64,000 bases of DNA from Pseudomonas anguilliseptica (lineage in GTDB: Bacteria; Pseudomonadota; Gammaproteobacteria; Pseudomonadales; Pseudomonadaceae), in contig NZ_JAEIOI010000001.1 of the NCBI RefSeq assembly GCF_021375795.1, forward strand, positions 186,001 through 250,000, in the 5' to 3' direction. The notes below the pieces were generated by a model. It was not told the DNA's origin. It was given only the letters and a program-made list of their open reading frames with translations, and did no database searches. This document shows positions 1 to 11,847 of this stretch, one piece after another. The position numbers and the translations under genes are program-made. The stretch's first letter is position 1. Each line of letters starts with the position of its first letter.

Positions 1-36
1 AGGAACTGCTGGGCCGCCGCCAGTAGGTTGCGACAG

Positions 37-483
37 CTATTGCTGCGGTGCGCAGCGCTCAAAAGCCAGAATTTTTTCCCTCAGCCATGTCGGTAGCGGA
101 CTGCTAGTGCGGCTGGCGCTGTCTGCGTGCACGTAAATCACTTCGCCACTGGTCAGTGCTTGTTCGTCGCGCCAGATACCCATGGCAAAGCTCAGGCTGG
201 AGCGGCCCAGACGGGCGACGCGAATGCCGATCTGCAACGGGTCATCGAAGCGCGCCGGGGCCAGGTACTCCAGCACGGTCTTGATGGCGAAGAAGTCGCC
301 GCCATCGCCGCTTAGGTCCTCTGGATAACGAATGCCCAGGGCACGGAAATACTCGGTGATGGCGACATCGGCGTAGGTCAGGTAATGACCGTTGAACACG
401 ATGCTCTGCGGGTCGACTTCTGCCCAGCGCACACGCAGTGTGTGGAAGAAGCTGAAAACGTCGCGGGAAAGGGCTGTGGTCAT
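37..483 (-). CDS. Hotdog-fold acyl-CoA thioesterase (4HBT family)
   Basis: A 148-residue single-domain protein that would hydrolyse an acyl-CoA thioester in the cytoplasm; the natural acyl chain is not predictable. The N-terminal part carries the family signature around VRWAEVDPQSIVFNGHYLTY, where the aspartate and the following N-G-H-Y stretch are the YbgC/FadM-type active-site region. Length fits the family (about 130-150 residues). I chose the ATG at 483 because an AGG lies eight bases upstream; a GTG three codons earlier (492) is possible. It lies upstream of argB in the same direction but is separated by about 300 bases holding a palindromic repeat, so co-transcription is doubtful. Family assignment is firm, physiological role unknown. 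Confidence 0.85.
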   Translation of the reverse strand: MTTALSRDVFSFFHTLRVRWAEVDPQSIVFNGHYLTYADVAITEYFRALGIRYPEDLSGDGGDFFAIKTVLEYLAPARFDDPLQIGIRVARLGRSSLSFAMGIWRDEQALTSGEVIYVHADSASRTSSPLPTWLREKILAFERCAPQQ

Positions 484-534
484 GCAGTACACCTTTTGGC
501 GAGGGCTGAGCCCTTGAGCTTCGGTGTTACGGCG

Positions 535-559
535 GCCTGCTGCAAGGGTTGCAGCAGGC
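535..559. terminator. Hairpin with 11-bp perfect stem
   Basis: GCCTGCTGCAA pairs with TTGCAGCAGGC around a GGG loop, about 50 bases upstream of the thioesterase start and downstream of argB. There is no clean T-run on either strand, so it may be a factor-assisted terminator for argB transcripts or simply a structured repeat. Confidence 0.4.
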
Positions 560-621
560 TATCAGGCGGCTGAATCAGCCAGGATTACCCGGCTGATTCG
601 CTTATGGATGCTTAGAAGCTA

Positions 622-773
622 TTTACGATCTTGCGAGCTAGAGCCATACAAGGCGCTACGTTAGTAACAGCCTCCGGCTGGTCAAAGCGGCGAGGAAGCG
701 GAGTGTACTTTTGTACATGAGCATTCCGAGCCTGTTTTTAACGCAGTAGGGCCGAAGCGCAGCAGATCGTAAA
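622..773. repeat. Palindromic intergenic repeat element (MITE-like)
   Basis: The outer ends are a perfect 10-bp inverted repeat (TTTACGATCT at 622-631 and AGATCGTAAA at 764-773). The arms remain imperfectly complementary further in, and a smaller hairpin (TGTAC-TTTT-GTACA, 704-717) sits inside next to GCATTCCGAGCC. It fills the gap between argB and the thioesterase and contains no credible gene. From memory, similar structured blocks recur between genes in several Pseudomonas genomes; copy number here cannot be checked. No direct target-site duplication is obvious. Confidence 0.6.
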
Positions 774-780
774 CCGGTTC

Positions 781-1713
<933 letters not shown>

Positions 1714-1717
1714 TCAG

Positions 1718-4312
1718 TCAGAACGGCAGGTCGAGGTCCGGCACCGTGCTGTACAGCTGTGCACGGAAGACTTCCTTGATGCGTTCGAGTTCCTGTTCGG
1801 TTTCGGCCTCGAAGCGCAGCACCAGTACCGGTGTGGTGTTGGAGGCGCGTACCAGGCCCCAGCCTTTGGGGTAATCGACGCGCACGCCATCGAGGTTGGT
1901 GATATTGCCCTCGCCCCATACGCCATCGCGCTGCAGGCGTTCGATGATGCTGAACTTGCTCTGCTCGGTGACCGGGATGTTGATCTCCGGGGTGGCGATG
2001 TCATTGGGGAAGGCACTGAACACGTGTTCGGCGTCGCGACGGTCCTGGCTGAGGATCTCCAGCAGGCGGGCGGCGGCGTAAATACCGTCATCGAAGCCGA
2101 ACCAGCGTTCCTGGAAGAAGATATGTCCGCTCATCTCGCCGGCCAGCAGTGCGCCGGTTTCCTTCATCTTCTTCTTGATTAGCGAGTGGCCGGTTTTCCA
2201 CATTACCGGACGTCCGCCGTAGCCGCTGATCAGCGGGGTCAGGCGGCGTGTGCATTTGACGTCGAAGATGATGTCGGCGCCGGGGTTGCGTGATACCACG
2301 TCCTTGGCGAACAGCATCAGCAGGCGATCCGGGTAAACGATGGTGCCGGCGTTGGTCACCACGCCAACGCGGTCGCCGTCGCCGTCGAAAGCCAGGCCGA
2401 GGTCGGCTTTTTCTGCTTTGACCTTGGCGATCAGATCCGCAAGGTTTTCCGGTTTGCCGGGGTCGGGATGGTGGTTGGGGAAATTGCCGTCAACGTCGCA
2501 GTAGAGCGGGATGACCGAGCAACCCAGTGATTCGATCAGTTTCGGCGCAATCACACCGGCCACGCCATTGCCGCAGTCGACCACCACACGCATTGGCTTG
2601 GCCATGGCGATGTCATCACGGATCTGCTTGAAGTAGCGATCCAGCACGTCAACCTGCTCGACTGTGCCGACACCGCTGAGCAGGTCGTTGTTGTCGATGC
2701 GGGTTTTCAGCGCCTGGATCTGCTGGTTGGCCAGGGTGTCGCCGGCAATGACGATCTTGAAGCCGTTGTAGTCGGCCGGGTTGTGGCTGCCAGTGAGCAT
2801 CACCGCTGATTTGCCGGCCAGGATATGGGCGGCGTAGTACACCACCGGGGTGGGCACCATGCCGACGTCGCTGACCTGGCAGCCGCAATCGAGCAGGCCC
2901 TGGATCAGTTGTTGGGTCAGTTGCGGGCCGGACAAGCGGCCATCACGGCCGACGGCAATGTTCGGCTCGCCCCGGGCAATGCTCTGCGAGCCGATGGCAC
3001 GGCCGATCCAGTAAGCGCTTTCAGCGTTCAGGGTACGGCCGACCACGCCACGAATGTCATAGGCGCGGAAGATGTCGGCTGGCAGCTTGGGTGCTTTGGC
3101 TTGCACGGGGGCCGGTGCGGGTTCGTCGAGGCCGAGCAGGTCTTGGTCTTCGTCGAGGATGTCGATATCGAGGATGTCGGTGTCCTGAAACAACGGATCA
3201 ACCATGGGCGCGGCTGGTGCAGGCGCAACGCTGGGGCGTTCCGCGCTGGCTGGCGCGGCACTGCTGGGCGCCTGCTCGCTGGCACGGCGCGGCATGCGCG
3301 CCAGGTTCTGCGCCAAGATATCCAGGGCGGGCAGTCTCAGGCTGAAGGCTTTGACGGCCTTGCCGGCTGACAGCTCCTTGAGCATCTGGCCCAGTTGCAG
3401 CACGTCGGCATGCAGGTGGCGCTGCAGGTGGCTCTGTACCAGGTACATACCCAGCAATGCACCGGCCAGTGCCAGCAGCCCGGCAATACCGAGCAATAGT
3501 GGTGACAGCACTGAGCCGGTGAGTGACGGACCGGGGGTGAAGCTGATGCTCCAGTTGGGGTTGCCGGTGCTGAATGACTGCGCGTTGCCCTCGGCCTGAC
3601 CGCGTTGCGCCAGCACTTGGGCGGCGGTGTTATTGAACTGCTGGATCAGCTGGATCTGCCCGACTTCGGCCGGCATGACCGGCAGGCTGGCGAGCAGGCG
3701 CTCCAGATCGACGGCCAGCAGCAGGGTGCCGTGCAGGGGCTCGCCTTCGCTCAGGCGCAATGGCGCTGCGCTATAGACCAGCCAGCGCTGGCCAACCTTG
3801 TAGGCCTCCGGTGCGGGTGTCTGGCCGTTTTCGGCACGGCGCAGCATGTCCAGGGCGGCAAAATTCATCGGCGCGCTGCGGCCCATGTCCTGCACGGCTT
3901 GGCCGCGGGCATTGAGGTGCGCATCGACTACCCCGTGCCAGTAGGTGAGGTTGCGCTCGACCGCGCGCACCTGGGCGATATCCTGACTTTGCAGGGCTTG
4001 CAGCAGCTGTGGATTGCGCGCGGCGGCCTGGGTGTCGGCGCTGAGCTGTTGCAAGGCTTTCTGCATGACCGCTGCCTGGCCGCCGCCCCAGGCCTGGCTG
4101 AGCTGCTGCAATTGCTGCTGATTGGCGCTGTTGAGCGGGCCGAACCAGAGCAGCGCGCCGCCCAAGGCAATGCCGATCACGGCCGCAGCCAGCCCTGGCA
4201 GCAGGCTGTTGAGGCTGGATTTGGCCGCTTTCGGTTCGACTGTACCGCTGGCCAGTTGGGCACTGGCGGTGACGGCGTCAGCGTCCTTGGCGGTGCGCTT
4301 GAAGAGTTTCAT
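1718..4312 (-). CDS. algC: Phosphomannomutase/phosphoglucomutase with N-terminal membrane domain
   Basis: Interconverts mannose/glucose 6- and 1-phosphates, feeding alginate, LPS core and rhamnolipid precursors in pseudomonads. The C-terminal 460 residues are the classical AlgC enzyme: IFRAYDIRGVVGR start, phosphoserine loop MLTGSHNPADYNG, metal loop AFDGDGDRVGVV, sugar loop GEMSGHIFF, and phosphate-binding RASNTTPVLVLRFE. In front lies about 400 residues with two membrane segments (near residues 30-55 and about 265-290) flanking a periplasmic sensor-like domain, then an acidic proline/alanine linker. This long form also occurs in annotated P. aeruginosa AlgC, where an internal start is used for the 463-residue enzyme; both products may exist here. 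ATG at 4312 is preceded by GAGGAG seven bases upstream, which supports translation of the long form. Confidence 0.95.
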   Translation of the reverse strand: MKLFKRTAKDADAVTASAQLASGTVEPKAAKSSLNSLLPGLAAAVIGIALGGALLWFGPLNSANQQQLQQLSQAWGGGQAAVMQKALQQLSADTQAAARNPQLLQALQSQDIAQVRAVERNLTYWHGVVDAHLNARGQAVQDMGRSAPMNFAALDMLRRAENGQTPAPEAYKVGQRWLVYSAAPLRLSEGEPLHGTLLLAVDLERLLASLPVMPAEVGQIQLIQQFNNTAAQVLAQRGQAEGNAQSFSTGNPNWSISFTPGPSLTGSVLSPLLLGIAGLLALAGALLGMYLVQSHLQRHLHADVLQLGQMLKELSAGKAVKAFSLRLPALDILAQNLARMPRRASEQAPSSAAPASAERPSVAPAPAAPMVDPLFQDTDILDIDILDEDQDLLGLDEPAPAPVQAKAPKLPADIFRAYDIRGVVGRTLNAESAYWIGRAIGSQSIARGEPNIAVGRDGRLSGPQLTQQLIQGLLDCGCQVSDVGMVPTPVVYYAAHILAGKSAVMLTGSHNPADYNGFKIVIAGDTLANQQIQALKTRIDNNDLLSGVGTVEQVDVLDRYFKQIRDDIAMAKPMRVVVDCGNGVAGVIAPKLIESLGCSVIPLYCDVDGNFPNHHPDPGKPENLADLIAKVKAEKADLGLAFDGDGDRVGVVTNAGTIVYPDRLLMLFAKDVVSRNPGADIIFDVKCTRRLTPLISGYGGRPVMWKTGHSLIKKKMKETGALLAGEMSGHIFFQERWFGFDDGIYAAARLLEILSQDRRDAEHVFSAFPNDIATPEINIPVTEQSKFSIIERLQRDGVWGEGNITNLDGVRVDYPKGWGLVRASNTTPVLVLRFEAETEQELERIKEVFRAQLYSTVPDLDLPF

Positions 4313-4356
4313 GCAGCGTCTCCTCGGCAATTCATCCTGAAATCAGATTAGGGCAA

Positions 4357-4812
4357 TCAGTGGCTACCGGAGTGGCCGAAACCGCCCGCACCGCGTTGTG
4401 TTTCGTCGAACTGCTCGACCAGTTCGAAATGCGCTTGCACCACCGGCACCAGAATCAGCTGAGCGATACGCTCGCCAATGGCGATGGTGAAGGGCGTTTG
4501 GCCACGGTTCCAGCAGGACACCATCAGTTCGCCCTGGTAATCCGAGTCGATCAGGCCAACCAGGTTGCCGAGCACGATGCCGTGTTTATGGCCCAGCCCC
4601 GAGCGCGGCAGGATCAGTGCCGCCAGGCCTGGATCGCCAATGTAGATCGATAAGCCGGTAGGGATCAGCACGGTTTGCCCAGGTTCGAGCACCAGCTCCT
4701 CTTTGAGCATGGCGCGCAGGTCGAGACCGGCAGAGCCCGGCGTGGCGTACTGTGGCAGGGGGAATTCGTTGCCCAGGCGCGGGTCGAGGATCTTGGCTTG
4801 TAAGGCGTGCAT
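4357..4812 (-). CDS. dut: dUTP diphosphatase
   Basis: Hydrolyses dUTP to dUMP and pyrophosphate, limiting uracil in DNA and supplying dUMP for thymidylate. The 151-residue chain has all five motifs of the trimeric family: [40 protein letters not shown], and the C-terminal glycine-rich P-loop-like tail [14 protein letters not shown] at 4812. It sits between coaBC and algC on the same strand with short gaps (26 and 44 bases), the common proteobacterial dfp-dut pairing. Confidence 0.98.
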   Translation of the reverse strand: MHALQAKILDPRLGNEFPLPQYATPGSAGLDLRAMLKEELVLEPGQTVLIPTGLSIYIGDPGLAALILPRSGLGHKHGIVLGNLVGLIDSDYQGELMVSCWNRGQTPFTIAIGERIAQLILVPVVQAHFELVEQFDETQRGAGGFGHSGSH

Positions 4813-4838
4813 ATCAGACTCTGTTCGGTAAGTGGGGA

Positions 4839-6047
4839 TCAGCGGCTGGTCAGGCGCTCGGCGATAAAGCTCACCAGTTGCCGGGCAATCTTGCTTTTGC
4901 TGGTCTGGGCGAAGCTGCTCTGCTGAAGCTCGCGGTCGATGATGGTGATGGCATTTTCTTCGCTGTTGAATCCGATGCTGGGGTTGGCCACATCATTGGC
5001 GACGATCAGATCGAGGTTCTTGTCGCGCAGCTTGCGCGAAGCGTACTCCAGCAGGTTCTCGGTTTCGGCGGCAAAACCGACGCTGAACGGCCGGTCGCTA
5101 CGCCCCGCCAGGGTGGCGAGAATATCCGGGTTGCGCACCATTTGCAGGAGCAGACCGTCGCCACTGGTAGGGTCTTTTTTCAATTTGTGCTGGGCGACCA
5201 CTTCCGGGCGGTAATCGGCCACGGCAGCGGCCGCAATCAGCAGATCACAAGGCATCGCGGCTTCACAGGCAGCGAGCATGTCGCGGGCGCTGGTGACGTT
5301 GATGCGGGTGACGCGCTCGGGCGTCGGCAGGTGCACCGGCCCGCTGATCAGGGTGACCTTGGCACCGGCTTCGGCGGCCGCTTCGGCCAGGGCAAAGCCC
5401 ATCTTGCCGGAGCTGTGGTTGGTGATATAGCGCACCGGGTCGATGTTTTCCTGGGTCGGTCCGGCGGTGATCAGCACATGCTTGCCGGTCAGCGCCTGAT
5501 GCTGGAAGCAGTCGGCGGCGCATTGCACCAGCTGCTCGGCTTCGAGCATGCGGCCCAGGCCGACATCGCCGCAGGCCTGGCTGCCGGCGGCAGGGCCGAA
5601 AAGGTGCAGGCCGCGCTGGCTCAGTAGTTCAGCGTTGGCCTGGGTCGCCGGGTCGCGCCACATGGCCTGGTTCATCGCCGGTGCCAATGCAACAGGGGCA
5701 TCGGTGGCCAGTACCAGGGTGGTCAGCAGGTCATCGGCCACGCCCTGCGCCAAACGTGCCATCAGGTCGGCAGTGGCCGGGGCAATCAGCACCAGGTCAG
5801 CCCAGCGCGCCAGCTCGATATGGCCCATGGCGGCTTCGGCTTCGGGGTCAAGCAGATCAAGGTGCACCGGATGCCCGGAGAGGGCTTGCAGGGTCAGTGG
5901 GGTGATGAATTCACGACCACCCTTGGTCATGACCACGCGCACGTCGGCGTCCTGGTCCTTGAGTCGGCGAATCAGCTCGGCACTTTTATAAGCGGCAATA
6001 CCGCCGCCCACGCCAACAATGATGCGTTTCCGATACAGCCGCTGCAT
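4839..6047 (-). CDS. coaBC: Bifunctional phosphopantothenoylcysteine decarboxylase/synthetase
   Basis: Makes 4'-phosphopantetheine in CoA synthesis: the CoaB half joins cysteine to phosphopantothenate with CTP and the CoaC half decarboxylates it with FMN. The 402-residue protein begins with the flavodoxin-like [15 protein letters not shown], then shows the CoaC substrate motif PAMNQAMW and the recognition-flap cysteine in [11 protein letters not shown]; the CoaB half starts at [15 protein letters not shown] with KLKKD as the catalytic lysine region. I chose ATG 6047 (AGGCAGGCCT just upstream); an in-frame upstream start at 6224 would add 59 residues unlike any family member. Divergent from radC. 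Confidence 0.97.
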   Translation of the reverse strand: MQRLYRKRIIVGVGGGIAAYKSAELIRRLKDQDADVRVVMTKGGREFITPLTLQALSGHPVHLDLLDPEAEAAMGHIELARWADLVLIAPATADLMARLAQGVADDLLTTLVLATDAPVALAPAMNQAMWRDPATQANAELLSQRGLHLFGPAAGSQACGDVGLGRMLEAEQLVQCAADCFQHQALTGKHVLITAGPTQENIDPVRYITNHSSGKMGFALAEAAAEAGAKVTLISGPVHLPTPERVTRINVTSARDMLAACEAAMPCDLLIAAAAVADYRPEVVAQHKLKKDPTSGDGLLLQMVRNPDILATLAGRSDRPFSVGFAAETENLLEYASRKLRDKNLDLIVANDVANPSIGFNSEENAITIIDRELQQSSFAQTSKSKIARQLVSFIAERLTSR

Positions 6048-6237
6048 AGGCCTGCCTTTTATAGAGATGGATATACACCGCGACGCCGACACCTCCCCAG
6101 GCCGGTCGCCGCGCAAAAGTTGGGCTACGATAGCACAAGGGTTGTATGCGAGTAGCGCTGCCAAGTGCTTGCCTGGCTTGGCTTTGCGCGCGCTGGCGTG
6201 GCGCGTTGTCGCGCCTTTTAGCACACATGGAGGTGTG

Positions 6238-6912
6238 ATGAGTATTCGTGATTGGCCAGCGGCCGAGCGGCCGCGGGAAAAACTCCTGGCTCAAGGAGCC
6301 GTCACCCTGACCGACGCCGAACTGCTGGCGATTTTTCTGCGTACCGGGGTGGCCGGGCAGAGTGCGGTCGACCTGGCGCGGCATCTCTTGGGTGATTTTG
6401 GTAGCCTGCGCGCCCTGTTGCAGGCTGATCTGCCGTCGTTCAGCCAGCGCCTGGGGCTGGGGCCCGCCAAATTTGCCCAGTTGCAGGCGGTGCTGGAGAT
6501 GGCGCGCCGGCATCTGGCCGAGCAATTGCGCCGCGATTCGGCGCTGGAAAGCCCGCAGGCGGTGCGTGATTATCTGAAGGCGCTGTTACGCCATGAGCCG
6601 CATGAGGTGTTCGGCTGCCTGTTTCTCGATGCCAAGCACCGTGTGCTGGCGTTCGAGGCGCTGTTTCACGGCTCCATCGACAGTGCCAGCGTTTATCCCC
6701 GGCAGGTGGTTAAACGCGCCCTTGCACATAACGCGGCGGCGTTGATTCTGACCCATAACCATCCGTCCGGTGTCGCCGAACCCAGTCAGGCGGACCGGGT
6801 GCTGACCCGCCGCCTGAAAGAGGCGCTGGAGCTGGTGGATGTGCGCGTACTCGACCACTTTATCGTTGGCGACGGTGAGCCGCTGTCGATGGCCGAGTAC
6901 GGCTGGCTTTAA
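6238..6912 (+). CDS. radC: RadC family JAB1/MPN protein
   Basis: A 224-residue protein with an N-terminal helix-hairpin-helix-like region ([12 protein letters not shown]) and a C-terminal JAMM/MPN+ metalloprotease-like domain with the metal motif [16 protein letters not shown]. The old DNA-repair designation in E. coli is not supported by later work, so its function is uncertain. ATG 6238 is preceded by GGAGGTG. It is divergent from coaBC, a conserved arrangement. Its TAA stop (6910-6912) overlaps the stop of the convergent peptide-binding protein inside a TTAA palindrome. Confidence 0.95.
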   Translation: MSIRDWPAAERPREKLLAQGAVTLTDAELLAIFLRTGVAGQSAVDLARHLLGDFGSLRALLQADLPSFSQRLGLGPAKFAQLQAVLEMARRHLAEQLRRDSALESPQAVRDYLKALLRHEPHEVFGCLFLDAKHRVLAFEALFHGSIDSASVYPRQVVKRALAHNAAALILTHNHPSGVAEPSQADRVLTRRLKEALELVDVRVLDHFIVGDGEPLSMAEYGWL

Positions 6913-8498
6913 GGGTTCAACCGCACCTTGGCAAAGTCCTGGCGACCGAACGGGCTGACTTGGTAGCCCTCGACTTGCTTGCGCGTCAGCGCATAGGCCG
7001 TCGGGTGGGCCAGCGGCAGCCACAGCGCCTGCTGCTGGATGATCTGCTGCGCTTCTTTATATATCCGACTGCGCTGAGTCTGGTCGCTGGTGCTTTTGCC
7101 ATCAGTGATCAGCTTGTCCAGCTGCGGGTCGCAATAACGCGCGAAGTTCAGCCCGGACTCAAGTGAGGCGCAGGCAAATTGCGGGGTGAGGAAGTTGTCC
7201 GGATCACCGTTGTCGCCGGCCCAGCCCATAAATAGCAGGTCATGTTCGCCAGCCTTGGCGCGGCGAATCAGTTCGCCCCATTCAATGACGCGGATTTCCG
7301 CTTTGATGCCGACCTTGGCGAGGTCTGCCTGCAGCAGTTGTGCGCCCAGGCTCGGGTTGGGGTTGAGCACGCTGCCGCTTGGGCGAGTCCAGATGGTGGT
7401 GCTGAAACCATCGGCCAGGCCGGCAGACTTCAGCAGTTCGCGGGCTTTCTCCGGGTTGTGCGGGTAGCCAGGCAGCTCGCTGGCGTAGCTCCAGGTATTG
7501 GGCGGGTAGGGCCCATTGGCCGCTTCGGCGCTGTTCTCGAATACGGCCTTGAGGTAGCTGGCTTTATCGAACGCCAGGTTGATCGCTTGGCGCACAGCCG
7601 GCTGGTCGAGCGGTGGGTGTTGGCTGTTGATGCCGACGAAAGCGGTCATAAAGGCAGCGGTATGCGCGCTCTGCAGATTGTTATCGCCGCTGATGGCCTG
7701 TACGTCCTGCGGTTTAGGTGACAGGGCAATATGGCATTCGCCACGGCGCAGCTTCTGCAGGCGCACGTTGGCGTCCGGGGTGATGGCGAAGATCAGGTTG
7801 TCCACCGCAGGTTTACCGGCGAAGTAGCTCGGGTTGGCGCTGTAGCGCACGCTGGCGTCCTTCTGGAAGCGCTTGAAGACGAACGGACCGGTGCCGATCG
7901 GCTGGCTGTTGAGTTGCTGCGGCGTACCGGCGGCCAACAGTTGGCTGGCATATTCAGCGGAGTAGATCGACGCGAAGCCCATGCTCAGTGTGGCGAGGAA
8001 GGTGGCGTCAGGGCGATTGAGGGTAAAGCGCAGGCTGTGTTCGCCGGTTTTGTCGATACTCTTGATCAGGCTCGGTAGCTGCATCGACTGGGCGTGGGGG
8101 TAACCGCTGGCGGCGACCTTGTGCCAGGGGTGAGTCGGGTCGAGCATGCGTTGGAAGCTGAACAGCACATCGTCAGCCGTCAGGGGACGGCTGGGGCTGA
8201 AGTGGTCGGTGTGATGAAACTGCACGTCCGGACGCAATGTAAAGCTGTAGCTCAGCCCATCTGCGCTGACTTCCCAGGATTGCGCCAGGCTTGGCTGCAA
8301 TGTGCCACTGGTCGCATCGAAATCCACCAGGCGGTTCATCAATACGTCAGCCGAGGCGTTGGTGGTGGTCAATGAGTTGTACTGCACCACGTCGAAACCA
8401 TCCGGGCTGGCCTCCGTGCAGACACTGAGCGTGCTGGCCTGGGCCAGGATCGGAGTCAGTAGCGGGGTGAGCAGCAACGGTAGGGTGGCAAGACGCAT
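6909..8498 (-). CDS. Periplasmic peptide-binding protein (SBP family 5, DppA-like)
   Basis: A 529-residue solute-binding protein with a Sec signal peptide ([21 protein letters not shown], cleavage near residue 21) and no lipobox cysteine, so probably free in the periplasm. The body has the SBP_bac_5 signature: [33 protein letters not shown], and a ligand-site region near [17 protein letters not shown], which in DppA homologues contacts dipeptides. AGGAG lies seven bases before ATG 8498. No permease or ATPase genes are adjacent, so it must share transport partners encoded elsewhere. The ligand (peptide, opine or similar) is an inference from family only. Confidence 0.92.
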   Translation of the reverse strand: MRLATLPLLLTPLLTPILAQASTLSVCTEASPDGFDVVQYNSLTTTNASADVLMNRLVDFDATSGTLQPSLAQSWEVSADGLSYSFTLRPDVQFHHTDHFSPSRPLTADDVLFSFQRMLDPTHPWHKVAASGYPHAQSMQLPSLIKSIDKTGEHSLRFTLNRPDATFLATLSMGFASIYSAEYASQLLAAGTPQQLNSQPIGTGPFVFKRFQKDASVRYSANPSYFAGKPAVDNLIFAITPDANVRLQKLRRGECHIALSPKPQDVQAISGDNNLQSAHTAAFMTAFVGINSQHPPLDQPAVRQAINLAFDKASYLKAVFENSAEAANGPYPPNTWSYASELPGYPHNPEKARELLKSAGLADGFSTTIWTRPSGSVLNPNPSLGAQLLQADLAKVGIKAEIRVIEWGELIRRAKAGEHDLLFMGWAGDNGDPDNFLTPQFACASLESGLNFARYCDPQLDKLITDGKSTSDQTQRSRIYKEAQQIIQQQALWLPLAHPTAYALTRKQVEGYQVSPFGRQDFAKVRLNP

Positions 8499-8670
8499 GA
8501 CAAACTCCTGAGCAGGGTGGCGCGCGGGCGAGGCTCTTACCCTAGGCCATAATCCGGCGGCAGGGCAATCAGTCTCGGCGACGAGCGGTCGATCTGCGTT
8601 ATGGCCGCTGCCGGCTGGCCCGGGCGCTGGAATTGCAAGTTGGTCTTTGCTCGGTAAAGTACGTTTAACC

Positions 8671-8699
8671 TTGTTGCGCTGGGGGCTTTCTGGTATAAA
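8671..8699 (+). promoter_or_regulatory. Sigma-70-type promoter for rpmB-rpmG
   Basis: TTGTTG (8671-8676) and TATAAA (8694-8699) are separated by 17 bases, a near-consensus pair. This would give a leader of about 140 bases before the rpmB ATG at 8847. Confidence 0.6.
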
Positions 8700-8802
8700 G
8701 CAGCGCTCTTTTGTAGGGGCCCGGTTCTTGCGCTTTCAGGTACGACCGGTAAGACCCTCGAGATACGCGGCGCCGAGCGCCAATGACATTGAGTTTAAGC
8801 GG

Positions 8803-8821
8803 CCAACCCATGCCGGGTTGG
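8803..8821 (+). promoter_or_regulatory. Leader hairpin before rpmB
   Basis: CCAACCC and GGGTTGG form a 7-bp stem around a short loop about 26 bases before the rpmB start, followed by TGTGGTTTT. A structured leader could serve ribosomal-protein autoregulation or attenuation, but this is inference from position only. Confidence 0.35.
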
Positions 8822-8846
8822 GCATGTGGTTTTAGAGGGCTGAGGC

Positions 8847-9083
8847 ATGTCGAGAGTCTGTCAAGTTACCGGTAAGGGTCCGGTAACCGGGAATAACATT
8901 TCCCACGCAAACAACAAAACCCGTCGTCGTTTCCTGCCGAACCTGCAGCATCACCGCTTCTGGGTCGAGTCTGAGAACCGTTTCGTTCGTCTGCGCGTTT
9001 CTGCCAAAGGCATGCGTGTAATCGACAAGCGTGGTATTGACGTGGTTCTGTCCGAGCTGCGCGCTCGCGGCGAAAAGGTTTAA
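8847..9083 (+). CDS. rpmB: 50S ribosomal protein L28
   Basis: Small basic protein of the large ribosomal subunit, 78 residues, the usual length. Begins [20 protein letters not shown], diagnostic for bacterial L28, and continues with [19 protein letters not shown] lies upstream of ATG 8847. Ten bases separate it from rpmG, so the two are co-transcribed from the promoter near 8690. Confidence 0.99.
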   Translation: MSRVCQVTGKGPVTGNNISHANNKTRRRFLPNLQHHRFWVESENRFVRLRVSAKGMRVIDKRGIDVVLSELRARGEKV

Positions 9084-9093
9084 GGGGAAAGTC

Positions 9094-9249
9094 ATGCGTG
9101 AATTGATCCGTTTGATCTCGAGTGCCGGTACTGGTCACTTCTACACTACCGACAAAAACAAGCGCACCACTCCGGACAAAATCGAAATCAAAAAATTCGA
9201 TCCGGTTGTGCGTAAGCACGTGATCTACAAGGAAGGCAAGATCAAGTAA
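9094..9249 (+). CDS. rpmG: 50S ribosomal protein L33
   Basis: A 51-residue large-subunit protein ([19 protein letters not shown] start, [18 protein letters not shown] end). It lacks the paired CxxC zinc motifs of C+ L33 proteins, so it is the zinc-independent form. ATG 9094 follows an AGGGGAAAG Shine-Dalgarno. Followed by a strong terminator. Confidence 0.99.
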   Translation: MRELIRLISSAGTGHFYTTDKNKRTTPDKIEIKKFDPVVRKHVIYKEGKIK

Positions 9250-9268
9250 TTGATCTGGCTCCTTGCCG

Positions 9269-9297
9269 AAAAAGCCCGCCTATATGGCGGGCTTTTT
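9269..9297 (+). terminator. Intrinsic terminator of rpmB-rpmG
   Basis: AAAAAGCCCGCC, a TATAT loop and GGCGGGCTTTTT form a classic GC-rich hairpin with a T-run, 20 bases after the rpmG stop. Confidence 0.95.
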
Positions 9298-9440
9298 CTT
9301 GACCGTGATTCAGCCCTGGCAGCTCGAGCGGCAGAGATGGCTGCGGCTTTGGGCGTTACATGGCCGTGGTTGGCCGCCGGGAAAGCCAGGCAATAAAAAG
9401 CCCGCGCAAGGCGGGCGAAGGGGTGACGCATGAATGGCGA

Positions 9441-9806
9441 TCAGTTGCTGGCTTGCTCGAAGATCACATAGACCTTGCGGCAGGGTTCCAGCACTTCCCA
9501 GGTGCCGGAGAAACCGGCCGGGATCACGAAACGGTCGCCGGCGCGCAGGGTCTTGGCGTTGCCATCCTTGTCGCGCAGCACCGAGACGCCTTGCAGGATT
9601 TCGCAATACTCGTGTTCGGTGTAGTTGATGGTCCAGTGGCCGACGCCGCCTTCCCAGATCCCCGTATTGAACTGCCCACACGGGCTGCCGTAGTGGTTGC
9701 GCACACTTTGCTTGGGGTCACCCTTGAGGACTTTTTCCGCCGCTGGACGATAGTGCTCCGGGGCGGTGGTGGCGGTGGCGAAGTCGACGATCTTTTCGAT
9801 GTTCAT
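9441..9806 (-). CDS. Small cupin-domain protein (DUF861/cupin_3)
   Basis: A 121-residue single beta-barrel protein. The two cupin motifs are recognisable: the first around TEHEYCEILQGVSVLRD and the second around LRAGDRFVIPAGFSGTWEV, with a C-terminal strand CRKVYVIFE. This DUF861 type is often found beside amine or sugar catabolic genes; no specific reaction can be assigned. Two starts are possible, ATG 9806 (preferred: GGA seven bases upstream) or ATG 9812. It is divergent from the aldehyde dehydrogenase, suggesting a link with amine catabolism (inference). Confidence 0.8.
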   Translation of the reverse strand: MNIEKIVDFATATTAPEHYRPAAEKVLKGDPKQSVRNHYGSPCGQFNTGIWEGGVGHWTINYTEHEYCEILQGVSVLRDKDGNAKTLRAGDRFVIPAGFSGTWEVLEPCRKVYVIFEQASN

Positions 9807-10059
9807 AAGCATGTCCGGTAGGAATTGAGTGCCTGTTAAGGCCAGGCTTGTTGTCGGTTTGGGGTGACGATTTCGGCAGTCTATGTTTAATAAAGCACAC
9901 ATAACAAGGCGGCTTTGCCAGTTTTTGTAAAAAATATTGGAAGTGTGCAGGCCTCTGGTTTAGTGTTGCCGGCAGGATTGGGTTATGAGACCCATGCAGA
10001 ATAATTGACAGCGCGTGCGGCCGACCTGCGGCGCTTTACTAGCGATAGAGGATGTAGCA

Positions 10060-11553
<1,494 letters not shown>

Positions 11554-11602
11554 CGCTACCGGGACGACCTCCGGGCCGTCGGCCATGCTGCGTTGCGTCC
11601 TC

Positions 11603-11644
11603 GCTTTTAATGTTCACGTACTGCACTTCGTGAGCATTAAAAGC
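11603..11644. repeat. Long hairpin in the aldehyde dehydrogenase-MFS gap
   Basis: GCTTTTAATG (11603-11612) and CATTAAAAGC (11635-11644) are a perfect 10-bp inverted repeat with TTCACG/CGTGAG continuing the stem. It is the first part of an otherwise gene-free 294-base gap and resembles the fragment style of the palindromic repeat at 622-773. Confidence 0.55.
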
Positions 11645-11768
11645 TCCGGGGCGCCTGATTCGCTGGCGCTCACCCTGCGGGCCAGCCTGCGGCTGTTGCT
11701 CCCGCTGGTCGTTGGTCCTGCCCTTAGTCCCGTAGCTCTGACGGGGTTGGCTCCATTAAATCCATTTG

Positions 11769-11799
11769 CGGCCGGGTTCCTATGGAACCCGGCCGTTTT
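11769..11799 (+). terminator. Intrinsic terminator after the aldehyde dehydrogenase
   Basis: CGGCCGGGTTCC and GGAACCCGGCCG form a 12-bp perfect stem with a TAT loop followed by TTTT. It lies 49 bases before the MFS start. Confidence 0.85.
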
Positions 11800-11847
11800 G
11801 CATCTGCGCTGCGGATGCCGAGCAAGCCAGGGAATGGAGTGAGAAAA

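Larger units (their letters stand above)
8499..8846. other. Intergenic region upstream of rpmB
   Basis: This 348-base gap between two divergently oriented genes holds a likely rpmB promoter (8671-8699) and a leader hairpin (8803-8821), described separately. I see no further gene; the half adjacent to the peptide-binding protein has no clear promoter signal. Confidence 0.6.

Noticed and set aside
1..36. Gene fragment at the left edge
   Set aside because: Too short to identify; no supported frame.
6048..6224. Longer N terminus for coaBC
   Set aside because: The added residues are not conserved in the family and there is a good internal start.
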